The notes under the pieces were generated by a model. It saw only the letters and a program-made list of their open reading frames with translations. It searched no databases and was not told where the DNA came from. Below, one piece after another: positions 21,305 through 33,700 of a stretch of 64,000 nucleotides of DNA. The position numbers and the translations under genes are program-made. The stretch comes from Theristus sp. LFF4_11. Lineage: Eukaryota > Nematoda > Chromadorea > Monhysterida > Xyalidae. Numbering within the stretch: position 1 is the stretch's first letter; the number at the start of each line of letters is the position of its first letter. Location of the stretch: assembly GCA_030248135.1 (NCBI GenBank), contig JASANC010000385.1, positions 90,658 through 154,657 on the forward strand. The letters run 5' to 3'.

Positions 21305-24300
21305 TCATGCATTATACGCGTTTGACGTGACCCGTCCACCGTGGCCCGTCCAATCAGTGTGCACGAATTTGCCCGGCTCTGACAGCAGTTCGTACGTGTG
21401 CGCGCCGAAGAAGTCACGCTGTGCCTGAAATATCAGGTTTGCCCTGAATACTTTGGCAAACTTGCTGTGATGCTCGTTTGGTAAAAACTCGTTTTCGTAT
21501 GTTCGAGCCAAGGCCAGCCTGATACTGACGTATGCGAACGTACGTCGACGTACGTCAAAGGTACGTCTTTATAGAGACGGTCGTATGCAATAAATAACAC
21601 GAGACCTGACGTGACGTGCCGCGCCGTAGCTACGTCACTATGAACGGGCCTTTCAATCGTTGCTGAGTACCGTTCAGTTTTTTTCTCAAGCTCTTGTGTG
21701 CGTGCCTGTGTGGCCATTGCGCTATACGCTGCTTACACGAGTGATCGAAATCAGTGTCAGTTTTGAGATTGTTGACCCGCAAGAGCACGGTCGTCAGTCA
21801 AGCAAGAAGCTTTTTTTCTCGAAACAGACAAAAATATCCATTCGGAATTCAGTGTTTCGACCTTCCATTGTACCTGAATCAAGTTAGCTGGCAACTTTTC
21901 AGTCCTATAGCCATCATAAAACGCCAATGCTGTCGACATTGCTGGCACGGGCACACCAAGTTGCACGGCGGTGGAGACCACGCGACGCCAAGACGCCTAA
22001 AAGAGTTTTCAGTTGCAGAAGTTCACATTCAATTTTTTCGCCTTGCTGAGAGTTAAAAAAGTTGTAAAATGAAAAAAAGACAATTTGCTTTTTGAGTGTG
22101 CGCTCGTGCGTTTGAAGAAATGAAGCACTCAGTGTTTTCAAGTTTATTTCATTTTTTTGCATTCAAGGGAACAGCAAAGCTGCAGCCAGTCGACTTTTTT
22201 TTCAGACAACGTGTTTTGATTTCTTCCATTCGGTTTGGCCGGAGCAAAAAAAATCTAAAAAGGGGTAATAAAAACTGCTACCGACCGCGCAACCCCGGAT
22301 AGCATCGGCGAAAAACTCGTCGAGTAGCAAATTCGCTAGTTGCGGCTGTTTCTTGAACGCTCTGTTGATTTCGGCGAGAAACTTGGATCGAATTATACAG
22401 CCGCCACGCCACATCAGCGCGATCGAGCCAAAGTTCAGCTGCCAGTTGTAGTGCGTGGACGCCTCACGAAGCAGCATGAAGCCTTGCGCGTACGAGACGA
22501 TCTTCGCAGCGTACAACGCCTGTAAACGGGCGAATGGCAATGCCACAACTGCGGTTGGCAAAAACCGGTTTTTCTGTCAAAAAAAGCTGGTGATACACAT
22601 TCGCATAGAGTCGAACGGGAAATCATCGGCAATTAGCTAAGGATGGGTTGCTTTCAATTTGACTGATTGGTTTAAAAGCGCTCGAGCGAGCCGAAAGAAA
22701 CAGAGAGCATGCATCACGGGATCACCAACCAATCAGCTGATCGTCTATAATTTAGAGTTCGAACTGTACAGGGTGAGCGTAGTTTCTGACTGGCCATCTT
22801 CCGCGAACGCGAAGGCCTCGCCCGGACAATACAGCAGAACCTTAGAACCGTCAACCAACCAACCAACGAACCTGTCGAATGTCCTCAATAAATTGCTTCT
22901 TGTCTTTGATCAACTGGCCACCAGTCGGCAGTTGTTCTTTGAGCACCGCACTCGCTTTCACACGTTCCTCTTTTAACGACGATAGAATACGAGAGAACAC
23001 CGCTTCGGCTGGAAACGAGTTTTTGTAAATAGCATACGGTAGGGGTTTAGGTTTAATGACACAGTACTTCTCAAGAACTTTGTTCCGTGGTTTGAAATCG
23101 AGTATTATTTTTGTTTCACGCTTGATGCGGCAACCCAAAGCAGCCTACGCCTACAAGACCTTGTCGTGTGTCTTGGATTCGGGTTACATTAGCAAAATTG
23201 TTGCGAAGCATTTGAACTGCCGCGTCAATATAGAAGTCATATAATGAACACTGGCACGTGTCTCAAAAAGAGCACTGACCAATTAGTGTTACAGGCATTC
23301 CATAGTCAAGGGCACCGATGACCGTCCATTTTCCAGTGCCTTTCTGAAAATGAGAAATCGAAAAAAAACAGTTTGGTCGAAACTTGTGCTCTCTCTCTCA
23401 CTGCACACTTGACTTCAGAGATTCGTCCAGATGCTGTTGTCGATTTTCGCCGCTGTTCTGTCTGTTTCATTCGACGCCTCTAAACGTCACGCAAAGGCAC
23501 AAGAAAACAGGCGAACAAAGCAGTCTGGTCACCAACCAATCAGCGAATTTCATATGATATATAAAAATGAGTCGTTCGTTACCTGTCCGGCTGCATCGCG
23601 AATTTTGTCCACCCGTGCAACGCCGTCGTCGTCCTTGAATTGGAGGATTTTGGCGGTGATCTCAATTAGGTACGACTCCAATTCACCCTTGTTCCAGTCT
23701 TCGAACACCTGTGAAAATTTAAAAAAAGAAATATTGCTTGGCGACAAACAATGAACGAACGACCGGTGATTTTCGGCGATGTTTTTTTGCCAGCGCTAAA
23801 TCAAAAAAGTGTACAGAACGCCGTCGAGGAGGGCGCCCATTGAAGTTTCCCTGTCATTAAGTGCCTTTACACCCCTCGGCGGGGCTCGATCCCCCGAACG
23901 CACAGACAAAAGAGTCTAACGCGCTACCGCCCAGGCCAACGAGCGTGACTAACAAACTCGCAACTCGAATTGAAACGCTCAGCAGCATGGGTGCAACTGC
24001 AACACGAGATTTAGCAAAAAACATGCCTTTCAATTCAAATCAAAATCCTTTTCCAGAAACGAAAACTGTCAATGCGGACGCAACAACGACAGAGACCTGT
24101 CCCATGTCGTGCGTCGCCATCTCGAGCGCATGTCGCAGCAGATCGTACGCCTCCGCGATCAGCTGCATGTCGCCGTACTCGATGCCGTTGTGCACCATCT
24201 TCACGAAGTGACCGCTGCCGTCGCGGCCGACCTGAATTGCGAAATGCGCAAAAGCACGCTCTAGTTTCGCTGAAAGAGAAATTTAGAAACAACCGCACAT

Positions 24301-26164
24301 TCGCGTACTGTCAGAAAAAAAGAGAAAAAAAACACTTGTGCGCAACAATCTCACCACGTTCACAACTTATCGTGTGTGAATTTTGTGTGTGACAATTTCA
24401 CAATTTCAATACTGAATAATGTAACTTGTGAGACGAACAAAAAACAGTTGGTTGCGGCAGTTTTTGTTTGCAGGCAAGCATGTCTACAATGCATTTGAGC
24501 TGTCAAAGGCGAAAACAACTGAAAGCTCGCAAATCAGTAAGATCGAATATTTCTGCGAATGAAACCACCACACGGCTATCGGCGCAACGCCAAGCTGATA
24601 TGAGTTAGAATGACACTCACTAGCCACAAAACAACAACACCAACACCAACAACAACAACAACACCAACACCACCAACAACAACAACAACAACAACAACGC
24701 AGTGCACTTCACACTGCCGACTCCTCACCCAGTCACAGCACGGTTCACCATTCGGTGTGCCATCCGCCGTCGCCGCACATTTCTGGAAGATCGCTTTCAG
24801 GTGTGGCCACGCCTCCGGTGCACCGCCCGGCATCAGAGAAGGTCCTGAGAAAGAACGGTTTTTACGTTGCTATGAGCAAAACAACAGAAACAAACATAAA
24901 AACTGAGAATGGAAACAAACAAACGAACGAACCATATCTGGCACCTTCCTCGCCCCCGCTGACGCCGGAGCCAACAAAGAACAGACCGAGCTCACGGAGC
25001 TCTTTTGAGCGCCGCTAAAAATGCGAGATCAAAAATTGAAAATAAAAAATGACAACATAATGCAAAATAACAGTCGCAATCAATATGCCTTAAAAAGTTG
25101 GAAATTGGAAACATCATTGGAAACAAATGCAGCTCCGAGAAAATCGATTGTTTTTTTTGTTAATTGATCTTAAAAACATTCATTTAAACCCGATAAAAAA
25201 CGATTACCAACATTCGTGTCGACATAAGACGAGTTACCGCCGTCGATTATAATATCGCCTTTGTCCAGTAGTGGAATCTGCATAAGAAAATGCGAATGTG
25301 AATTTTTAGCTCCATAATGTCGCAAAAGTTACGTTAAATTCAAATAAACGACAGCGAATTCGCTTCATTTCAAGAAAAATTTGACAGTTTGTGAGCCTAA
25401 ACAAATTTTTGGTTCGGCGATTGCAAAACAAACTCAACAACGGCAACAATTGAAATATCCAAAAAATCCGGTGTCACCAATTTTTGAATGAACGCGTCAA
25501 CGGCGTCGCCGGCCTTCACCAGCAGCATCACGCGACGCGGTTTTTTCAACTTCGACACCATCTCGTCGAGACTCCGGGCACCGATAATCTGGCAAAAATT
25601 TTGAAATTCAAAAATTGTTGTTGATGAAATCAGGGTTTCGTTCCGATTTTATAGTTGTCATGAAATCTCAGAAGCAGGACCACATTGAGTCGAACTCCAA
25701 TTCCAAATCATTAAAATACAGTTGATGGGTTGATTTGTTGATTGGCTGCTGTCGAATTAAATTCAGTGATTGGACCAAGACAAGAATACGAAGCCCATTG
25801 ATTGAATGATTCCAGTGCAGCGTGCAGAGATTCAAATGCCAGAGTGCATGTGTGTCTCAATTTTTGACTGTTGCAAACAAACTACTTGAATAAGTTAAAA
25901 AAAACGAAAAACTCACCTTGGTGCCCTTGGCTTCGTTGTTCAAGAAATCGTCCACCTTTGACACTGTACGATTATACGCGCACACCTTGAAACACAAAGT
26001 AAATCAACTGGCATCATTTCCTTGAACATGAACAAAACTAAAAAGTGTTCAAGTAAAAAACTGACCACAAATCCGTGATCGTTCATGTTCAGTATCAAAT
26101 TTTGACCCATCACGGCCAGTCCAATCAGCGCAATGTCAGCCTGCTGTTCTTCGGGCGGTGCCAT
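21305..26164 (-). CDS. PGD: 6-phosphogluconate dehydrogenase, decarboxylating
   Basis: Cytosolic oxidative pentose phosphate enzyme: 6-phospho-D-gluconate + NADP+ gives D-ribulose 5-phosphate + CO2 + NADPH. Thirteen exons in transcript order: 26164-26066, 25985-25917, 25588-25478, 25277-25212, 25014-24933, 24844-24729, 24231-24097, 23708-23583, 23343-23280, 23008-22872, 22519-22286, 21996-21874, 21424-21305. All phases close: 493 residues, near the family's usual 480-490. Motifs: dinucleotide-binding [44 protein letters not shown], substrate/catalytic [30 protein letters not shown], and the C-terminal [18 protein letters not shown]. Introns hold a tRNA-derived SINE and a MITE. The gene is complete with no visible lesion. 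Confidence 0.97.
22608..22766. repeat. CAGTCGAACTC-type MITE (degenerate)
   Basis: The right end TTTAGAGTTCGAACTG is followed by TA, and a weaker left end (AGAGTCGAACGGG) lies near 22608. AGCTGAT next to the right end is the family's subterminal motif. It lies in intron 10 of the 6PGD gene. Confidence 0.5.
23815..23945 (-). mobile_element. tRNA-derived SINE
   Basis: On the minus strand the head resembles a tRNA: CCTGGGCGGTAGCGCGTTAG (D-arm/A box), GACTCTTTTGTCTG (anticodon arm with TTT, Lys-like) and GGGATCGAGCCCC (T-arm/B box). A non-tRNA body follows (TGACAGGGAAACTTC...TGGGCGCCCTCC...GACGGCGTTCTG), shared with 4405-4500. It lies in intron 7 of 6PGD in the sense orientation. The acceptor stem does not pair, so it is not a tRNA gene. 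Confidence 0.75.
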
Positions 26165-26449
26165 TGTTTATTTTTAGTTTTGTTTTCAGCCTGGTTTTTG
26201 CTTTGCCTCACAAAAATTGCCAATTCTTGCTGAAAATGTTTTTGATTTAGGGTCATTAAAAAAATAAAAATCGTCATTTTTGTTTCAACCGTTTATGGTC
26301 AATCAATATTTTAACAATTCTAGGTGGAGTTCCCCTTATCATTTTTCAGTTTCGGGCGAACAATGCAATGATATGATACGCTACGAAAACTTTCAGCCCG
26401 TGGTCCATACTTATCTAGGAATCAGGCAGCCGCTTCGTTGTGTCTTTTT

Positions 26450-26509
26450 TGGGATCAAAAAAAAAAAAAAATTTCCCCGGGGGAAAAGGCCCCTCCCGGG
26501 GGTCCTTTT

Positions 26510-26543
<34 letters not shown>

Positions 26544-26565
26544 TGTAAAGGGGGGGGGAAAAATA
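26450..26565. other. Homopolymer-ridden, possibly misassembled stretch
   Basis: Runs of A (about 15), C/G palindromic blocks (CCCCGGGGG, CCCGGGGG), a T run of over 30 and a G run of 9 follow one another in about 110 bp. Nothing else in the window looks like this, and it falls just where the start of the carboxypeptidase gene is expected. Confidence 0.55.
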
Positions 26566-26596
26566 AAAATAGACTTCACTGAAAACCGGTTTTTGC

Positions 26597-29550
26597 TTGT
26601 TTTCCCTGATTTGTGCCGCAATTCTCCGGCACACTTTTGCCGAAGTTTATTCGCGCGGCGTCAAATCGGCCATCACTAGTATTCCAAACTATGACGGTCC
26701 AATAACATTCAAACAGTATTCTGGTTACTTGAACGCTTCAACGAAACATTTTCTGCATTATTGGTTGTTGTTCTTTTTGACTTTGTGTCATGTGATGTTT
26801 TTTATTGTTGGCAAAAGTGTTCGTTCAACTTTTATCAAGCGGCACTTTCTGACTGAATTGCGTGTATTCTTGTCGTATCCTCACGATAAAAGCGAGACGA
26901 ATTATCAAAAAAGTTAAAACAATTATTTTTTCATTTTTTTCAATTTGAAAAATAAAATGCGTAAGAAAAACGAAAGCGCAGGTTTGTCGAGTCGCAGAGA
27001 GCTCCGGCGACGGACCCGCTGATCTTGTGGCTTAACGGCGGGCCAGGCTGCAGTTCGCTTGGTGGTTTTCTCGAAGAACTCGGCCCGTTCATCGTGAACG
27101 ATGACACGTCCGTCCGACTGAATGAGTGGTCGTGGAATCGGGTTTGTTTCGTTCTTGTTTTTTGTTGTTCTAGATTCTTGTTGTTCTACATTCTTGCTTT
27201 TTTGTTGTTCTACTGTGTCATCAAGTGATTGAAACCAAAACTAAAAACTAAAATGCTGTCTGTGAAGGAAGCGAACGTCTTGTTCTTGGAGACGCCGGCC
27301 GGCGTTGGTTTCTCGTTCAGCAACGACTTCGAAATCGCCACTGACGATGATCAGGTGAACAGTTGACTCCGTTTTTTTGTGTTGACTGATATCGCTTCCC
27401 TAAAGCTGCGAAACACCGATGGTTTGTTGGGAAAATGTAATCAGAAAGTTTTATTTTTTGCAGTTGTGCAATAAAATTGTGTTGTTTTGTTTTGTTTCGG
27501 TTTGACGTTGCGACTTCTGTTTCTCCCTCTCTCGCTCCAGACAGCCGACCACAACTACGCCGCCCTACAGGACTTCTTCTATCAGTTTCCGCAGTTCGCC
27601 CGGCACGACTTCTACATCACCGGCGAATCGTACGCCGGCGTCTACATTCCGACGTTGGTCGAGCGAATTATCGACGGCCAACAGGATCATTTTATTAATT
27701 TAAAGGTGGGGTCTCGTCACTCTTGATCGTTTTTTTTTCAATGTAAAAAATATGAAATAGAATCCCGATTTTTACTGTTAGAATTAATTAGGGCATGGCG
27801 CTCGGCAACGGTTTGTTGAGCAACCCAATCAACACGGACACCACGATGGAGTTCGCGTATTCGCATGGTTTGATCGATGAAACGTGAGCTGTGTTTTTTA
27901 TTGTTCTCTGTTTGTTTTACAGTTTCTTTATTCTTCTTCTGAACACATGTCAACCTTTTCTGACCGTTTTTTTTAAATTCAACTTCTTGAGTTTCAGTTT
28001 GTGGCAACAGATAATCCAGAATTGTTGCGACGGATCGCCAGTCGAGTGCAATTTTCATGGCACAACCAGCCAGTGGTGCCAATACCAGGTTGGATATTTG
28101 ATCAAGCGGCGGCGTTTATCACTGAAATGGAGGGTCAATTTTCAATTAGTAAAGAGTGAAACAACTTTCTCAAAAAGGTGAATGTAACGCAAATCAAAGT
28201 ATGGATGGGCGGTCTAAACCCGTACGACATGTATCGCAACTGCTGGCACAATCCGCTGCTTGGAAAACAACATGTTTCGACCAGGTCTAGACGATTTTTG
28301 ATGTTTTTATATTTTTTGTTGCTTTCTCGCAATGAATGTTCGCTTCGTTCTTATATATTCGGACAGTTTCAGATTCATTGTGAATATTTTGTGGATGGCC
28401 CCACCAGCCGTACGCGATCAAGTTGTGACTGATGAAGATCTGGAGGATGATGAGGTTAGTAAACTATAGTTTTTACGTATAGGCATACAATTTTTTGGTT
28501 CTACGACGCAGTACGTACGTTTGCAGACGCAGAAAGAAAACTAGTTTCAATCTCTATGCGGCAATTCAAAATAGCCGTGATAACCTGGCCCTATTTGAAT
28601 TCCCGCGTCATGCATGAAACTGTTTACATGCTGTATCTATTCGCGCATTGAGTTTCGGAATCAAAATAAAAGATAACAAATAAACATTCCCTGTATCCCT
28701 GCCGTGCGCGGTTGACAGGTGACAGAAAACCCGTTCACAGGTGATGATTGTTGCTGACCCCATCTGCAGCAACGAGACTGCTGTCACCCAGTATCTGAAT
28801 CGTGCCGATGTCCGCCAGGCACTTCACGTTCCGTATCATGTCGGCTATTGGTCGGACTGCAAGTGCGCGACATTTGCTTACAATATTTGTTTGAAGTTGT
28901 CGAAGGGGCCAGATTTGTTTTGCAAATGAGAAGTCTGTAGGTTTTCATAAAAATAACATTATTGAGAGCGCAAGATGAGTTCTGGAAGTTACAATCGAAG
29001 CAACTGGTTTCCTGTAGAATCTGCCTTCATGTGATCTTTTGAGAGCCGGGGTAAAATGGTCGTACAAGAAGACGTACGACGACGTGTATGCACAAGTGCG
29101 CAAAGCACTCGACAATGGCATGCGTATATTGATCTACAACGGTGACACGGATATGGTGTGCAATTTTCTAATGGGTCAACGGTTCGCTCAACGGTTGAAC
29201 CAACCGGTGGGTTCGTTTTGAATTTGAATCAGTGTCAGAATATATTTCAAAACATTTTGAGAAATTGACTTGCATTGTAATCGCAGTTGAAAGCGAGCAA
29301 ACGACCGTGGAAATATGGGGACGGACAAATCGGCGGTTTTGTCACGCAGTATGATGGTGGTCTAGACTTTGTTACAATCAAAGTGCGTTTATAGCTGGTT
29401 GACAAACTTTTTCTTTTCTCTTTCAATTTTTTGGTCACGCAACTCTTTTCATTGCCTGTTATTCAGGGTGCTGGTCACATGGCTCCCGGCTGGAGACCAG
29501 AGCAAAATTTCAAAGTGATCAACAGTTTTCTGCAGAGCAAGCCGTATTAG
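26597..29550 (+). CDS. Serine carboxypeptidase, cathepsin A / S10 family (5' end uncertain)
   Basis: Lysosomal or secreted carboxypeptidase that removes C-terminal residues. Twelve exons: about 26597-26763, 26982-27141, 27268-27354, 27541-27705, 27792-27883, 27998-28088, 28178-28284, 28373-28454, 28741-28862, 29044-29206, 29287-29382, 29467-29550; all phases close, giving about 471 residues. Signature blocks: [24 protein letters not shown] (oxyanion hole), [10 protein letters not shown], catalytic Ser in [19 protein letters not shown], catalytic Asp in [11 protein letters not shown], catalytic His in GAGHMAP. A hydrophobic leader ([10 protein letters not shown]) fits a signal peptide, but no in-frame ATG precedes it; a TAG lies about 25 bases upstream, beside the odd homopolymer stretch. 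The initiator is therefore lost, in an upstream exon, or obscured by an assembly fault. Confidence 0.92.
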
Positions 29551-30770
29551 ATCTGGTGGGATAAAACTGGTGATATTTTTAACTAGGTTTTCGTTGTGTG
29601 AACAATATCAGGGTGCTTCATAATTTTTTCTGAATATTTTTTGAACTTTACCAGTTTTTGCTTAATCGTATTGGTTTTGAACAACATTCGATGATATGTT
29701 GAACTGTTTGTTTTAAAAATTGAAGTGAAACATTACGATGCGGGAAAAGGTTGTTGATAAAGAACCAAATACATTTCATTTATAAAACTGGAAATTGTGT
29801 TTTTATCAAAACAAGTACAATAATTTCACATTCAACGTGATGTATATAAAATATATTCTTCCACGTAGGTAAACAGTAGCAGAACGCACATAGAAAATTA
29901 ACAGAAACTTCTTGCAGTGGATTTTAACATTACATTTGACTGTAATTGTTTCTGCGGTCTTTTAGTTTACCCTGTGAATAATATCTCAATTCATGAAACA
30001 GTTCGCTGTGTGCAAAACAGCAGGACTAATGCCAAATATACAACCAGACAGTTATTTGTCTTTTGTGAGCAAAATGAGAGAAATCTATTTGTTTTTTTTT
30101 GTTTCAATGTGTCGTTTGTTGAAAGTTCCAAAGCACCAATTTTTGAATTTTGTTCATATGAACCACTACATGCCAATTTGTGATTTTATAAAAAACACCA
30201 CTGCGAATAAATGTGCAAAAAAGTACAAATTACATTTGTTTGAAAAACATTGTACCTTTTTGTGTAATTGTTCTGTCCACAGTTTGTTGTCCTGCAACTA
30301 GTAAAAAATAACAGAGTGTAAACATGTGCATTCATTGCAACCTGTAGTTTTGCTATTCACCTGATACTTTCTTTTGGCAGTTTTTTATAAACATCGCTTC
30401 CTTTGTGAAAGAACATGATTCGCAAATGCGATTCCCCGTATTATTTTTGAAACAAAACTTAGTTGCTCATTTTTTGCTGTTTTTTGTATGTTTTGTATTT
30501 TGATCGAGTCTAGTTGATAACGAAAAACATTTTCATTGTTTTTTGTTGCTGCCTGTTAATTCTGACAATCAAAAAGACTGCGATCAAATTGAAGTAGAAT
30601 AAAATTTTTCTCCGTTCTTTTTAAAAATAAAAAAAAGTTAACAAAAAACATCTGAACCAGTTTGCAGCTCATTCTTTTCAATTCCTTTGGATTGTATACA
30701 AAGAAACAGAAAGATGTCGCAAGCAATCATCATTTCATCCATTCGAGAAAAACAATAAAAAAATAAACAA
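29551..30770. other. Intergenic, no gene seen
   Basis: AT-rich spacer between the carboxypeptidase stop and the FMO start, two genes in the same orientation. Near 29610 there is one ATCAGGGTGCTTC stretch resembling a Tc1-like terminus, with no partner. The FMO promoter should lie at the right edge; no distinct motif was recognised. Confidence 0.4.
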
Positions 30771-33700
30771 ATGAATCACAACAACAACATCCGGCGTGTC
30801 TGCATCATTGGCGCTGGTATCAGTGGCCTGCCAGCAATAAAAAGCTGTCTTGAAGAGGACCTCCAACCGGTTTGCTATGAACGAACATCCGATCTTGGCG
30901 GATTATGGAATTACAGAGAGCTTGGCGAGGTGAGATTTGTTTGGGTTTCATAAGAAACCCAAAAAAAGTTGAGAACTGGTTGCCAGCTGACCAGTTGACG
31001 TTTTTTGCTTGATGCCTTCGATGTGAAGTGACATGAGCTTCAACAAAAATTGTCTTTTATAGCCGAATAAGCAAAATTTATGTTGCTGTGATTTTCTCCA
31101 TTGAAAATGCAGTTTGTACGTTCTTTATTAGTTCTACAGTCGAACTCTACTTCATAGGAAATCAGCCAATTAGTGATCTCTTGGTGCATGATTTCGGTTC
31201 AAGCATTGTCGTGGAGGCGGGTCTGTCTTGCACAGAGAGCATGCACGTGATCAACTGGATTGCCCGTAATTTAGAGTTCAACTGTAGTTTTTATCCATTT
31301 TTTCTTTTATATCGCATTTTCTCTTTTGCACATTTTTGCAGAATCACTCCACCGTAATGAAGTCCACTGTTGTGAACACGAGCAAGGAGATGATGACGTT
31401 CAGTGACTTTACGCCTCCAATCGAGTATCCGAATTTCATGCACAACACGCTTGTCAACGAATACCTACATCGCTATGCGAAACACTTTCAACTTGACCGC
31501 CACATTCAATACAACACTGAAGTCTTGAAGGTAATCTTGAAGTTTTGATTTGACGTTCTTTTTCTCCACATCTTTTCAGGCAGAAAATGTTCAAAATGCC
31601 AGTCAAATTGACATACAATTCTCAAGTGTCGCTGTTAAACCGTTGTTGTTGCTCTCTGTTCCTTTCATTCCATTATTTTTTATTCCATTCCATAAAAATA
31701 CGCATTTTCAATAATTTGCTAGGTTCAAAAGTCGTCGGATCACGCTGAAACTGGCCGTTGGGCAGTGACTACGAACGATGGGAATGAGCAAACATTTGAG
31801 GCGGTGTTCATTTGCACCGGACACCACGCACAACCGTATAAAGCTCCAATTCAAGGCGCACACAAGTTCAAAGTTGGTCCTCAAGTCCACGTACAGTCGA
31901 ACTCTAAATTACAGGGAATCAGTATCGTCGTTGATGATCATATGTGCAGGCATTGCTGTAGGGGCGGAGTTTAATTTATTATATCACGTGATCAGAAACT
32001 GTCAGCTGATTCCCTATCATTTAGAGTTCGACTGCATACATAATCAGTACGACTTTTATTAAGCTAACACCTGATCAACCGTCAAAAATTGCTAAACCAT
32101 CAACTTCCAGGGTCTATTGATGCACTCGCAAGCGTACCTCGAGCCGAAACCATTCGAAGGCAAACGCGTGTTGGTAGTTGGAATCGGCAACTCGGGATTA
32201 GACGCCGCTGTTGACCTGACACGACACGCTGCGCAGGTTTTTGTATTTTTTTTTCAAGTTTCTGAGTTTTTTTGATACCACTGGTCACCAGCCAAAATAT
32301 AAATCAGTTGTTTTTTACCTTTTTGCGTTTTATGCTTCAGACTCAACAATTTTAATAACACAGGTGTACATGAGCACTCGACGGGGCTCGTGGATCTGGA
32401 ACAGGGTCTCCGAGCGGGGTCTTCCGTTTGACACGTTGTTCTTGACGCGATTTCGCAACCTTTGTAACTCACTGATACCGTTGAGCTGGGTGAACGATTA
32501 CATGGAACATCGTGTAAGCCGGGGGAGGGGGATATTGCTTATTGATGACAAATTTCATGATTAGAAAAATTGCTGCAGGGGGTTGCACGAGCAATCTCGC
32601 GTTATTATTCTTTGTTCTGCTGACACCAGTGAACTACAGATATACATGTAGCTAAGATCAACGGATACGCTTGGTGACTTTCGCTGCAACTTTCTAGGCA
32701 ATGTTTTTTTTATCACAGTTTCATGCTGTTTCAAAAAAAAACGCTAACAGCAAACATATGATTTAAATTAAAAAATCAAACAGCTGCAAATGAAGTTCGA
32801 CCACGAACTGTACGCACTGAGGCCGGCGCATCGGTTCTTCTCGCAGCATCCGGCCGTCAACGACGCGCTGCCAAATCTGCTCTGCTCCGGCGCCATCATT
32901 CTCAAAGTTTGCGGTTTTTGAATTTGACAGAAAACTGTTTTTTTTAAATATATTGTTTGGAACTTTAATGGGCATTCATGAAGCAGTGTGACGCGCAGCT
33001 GTGTTACAAAACATACAGCATGGCCGAATAAATGAGGCAGTCCATCAAGGCGGGATTAGTCGCTGACTAGGAGTTGTCTTTTTCAAAAATGCCAACATAA
33101 TTTCCAATCATGTGTGCAAGGGAAAAAGAATGAACAGAATAATACGGATAATCCATTAGTTTAAAAAAACGCGTCAAATTTGGCATACAATTTGGTTTCT
33201 GAACTTCTTTTTTGTTTCATTCAAAATTCGCGCGCTCCTTGCACCCTGAAAAAAACTGCCATGTTTAATCGGCTATACTGTAGCGACGCGGTTGTTAAAT
33301 GCTGCTTTATGAATGCGAATTTACTTTTCCGAGTGTGATTTGAGATCAGTTAACTGAATTTTTTTATATCGTGTCTTTTTCTATTGATTTTCGAAATGTG
33401 AGTTCAACTAAAAAAACTTGAGTAAACCGCTTCGGCGTCACGTACTTTTTGTTTTATTTGATTCATCAGGATGACATTGTGGACATGGACGGAAATGAAG
33501 TGAAATTCCGTGACGGTAGTGTGGTTGAAGACATCGACGCTATCATTATGTGCACCGGCTACATATTCGGCTACCCATTCCTCGACCCGCCAGAACTGAT
33601 ACCGGTTGAGGTAATTTGGTTTGCTTTTCTTAACGCCATTTACGATTTTTATATTTGTTCACCAATGATGCAAAAAAATAGTTGACCAAAAAATTCAGCA

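Noticed and set aside
23880..23945. tRNA-Lys gene on the minus strand
   Set aside because: A and B boxes and a TTT anticodon arm are present, but the acceptor stem does not pair and a second partial copy with the same non-tRNA tail shows it is a SINE head.
26415..26679. Lys- and Phe-rich ORFs on both strands
   Set aside because: Produced by A/T homopolymers in the suspect stretch before the carboxypeptidase gene.
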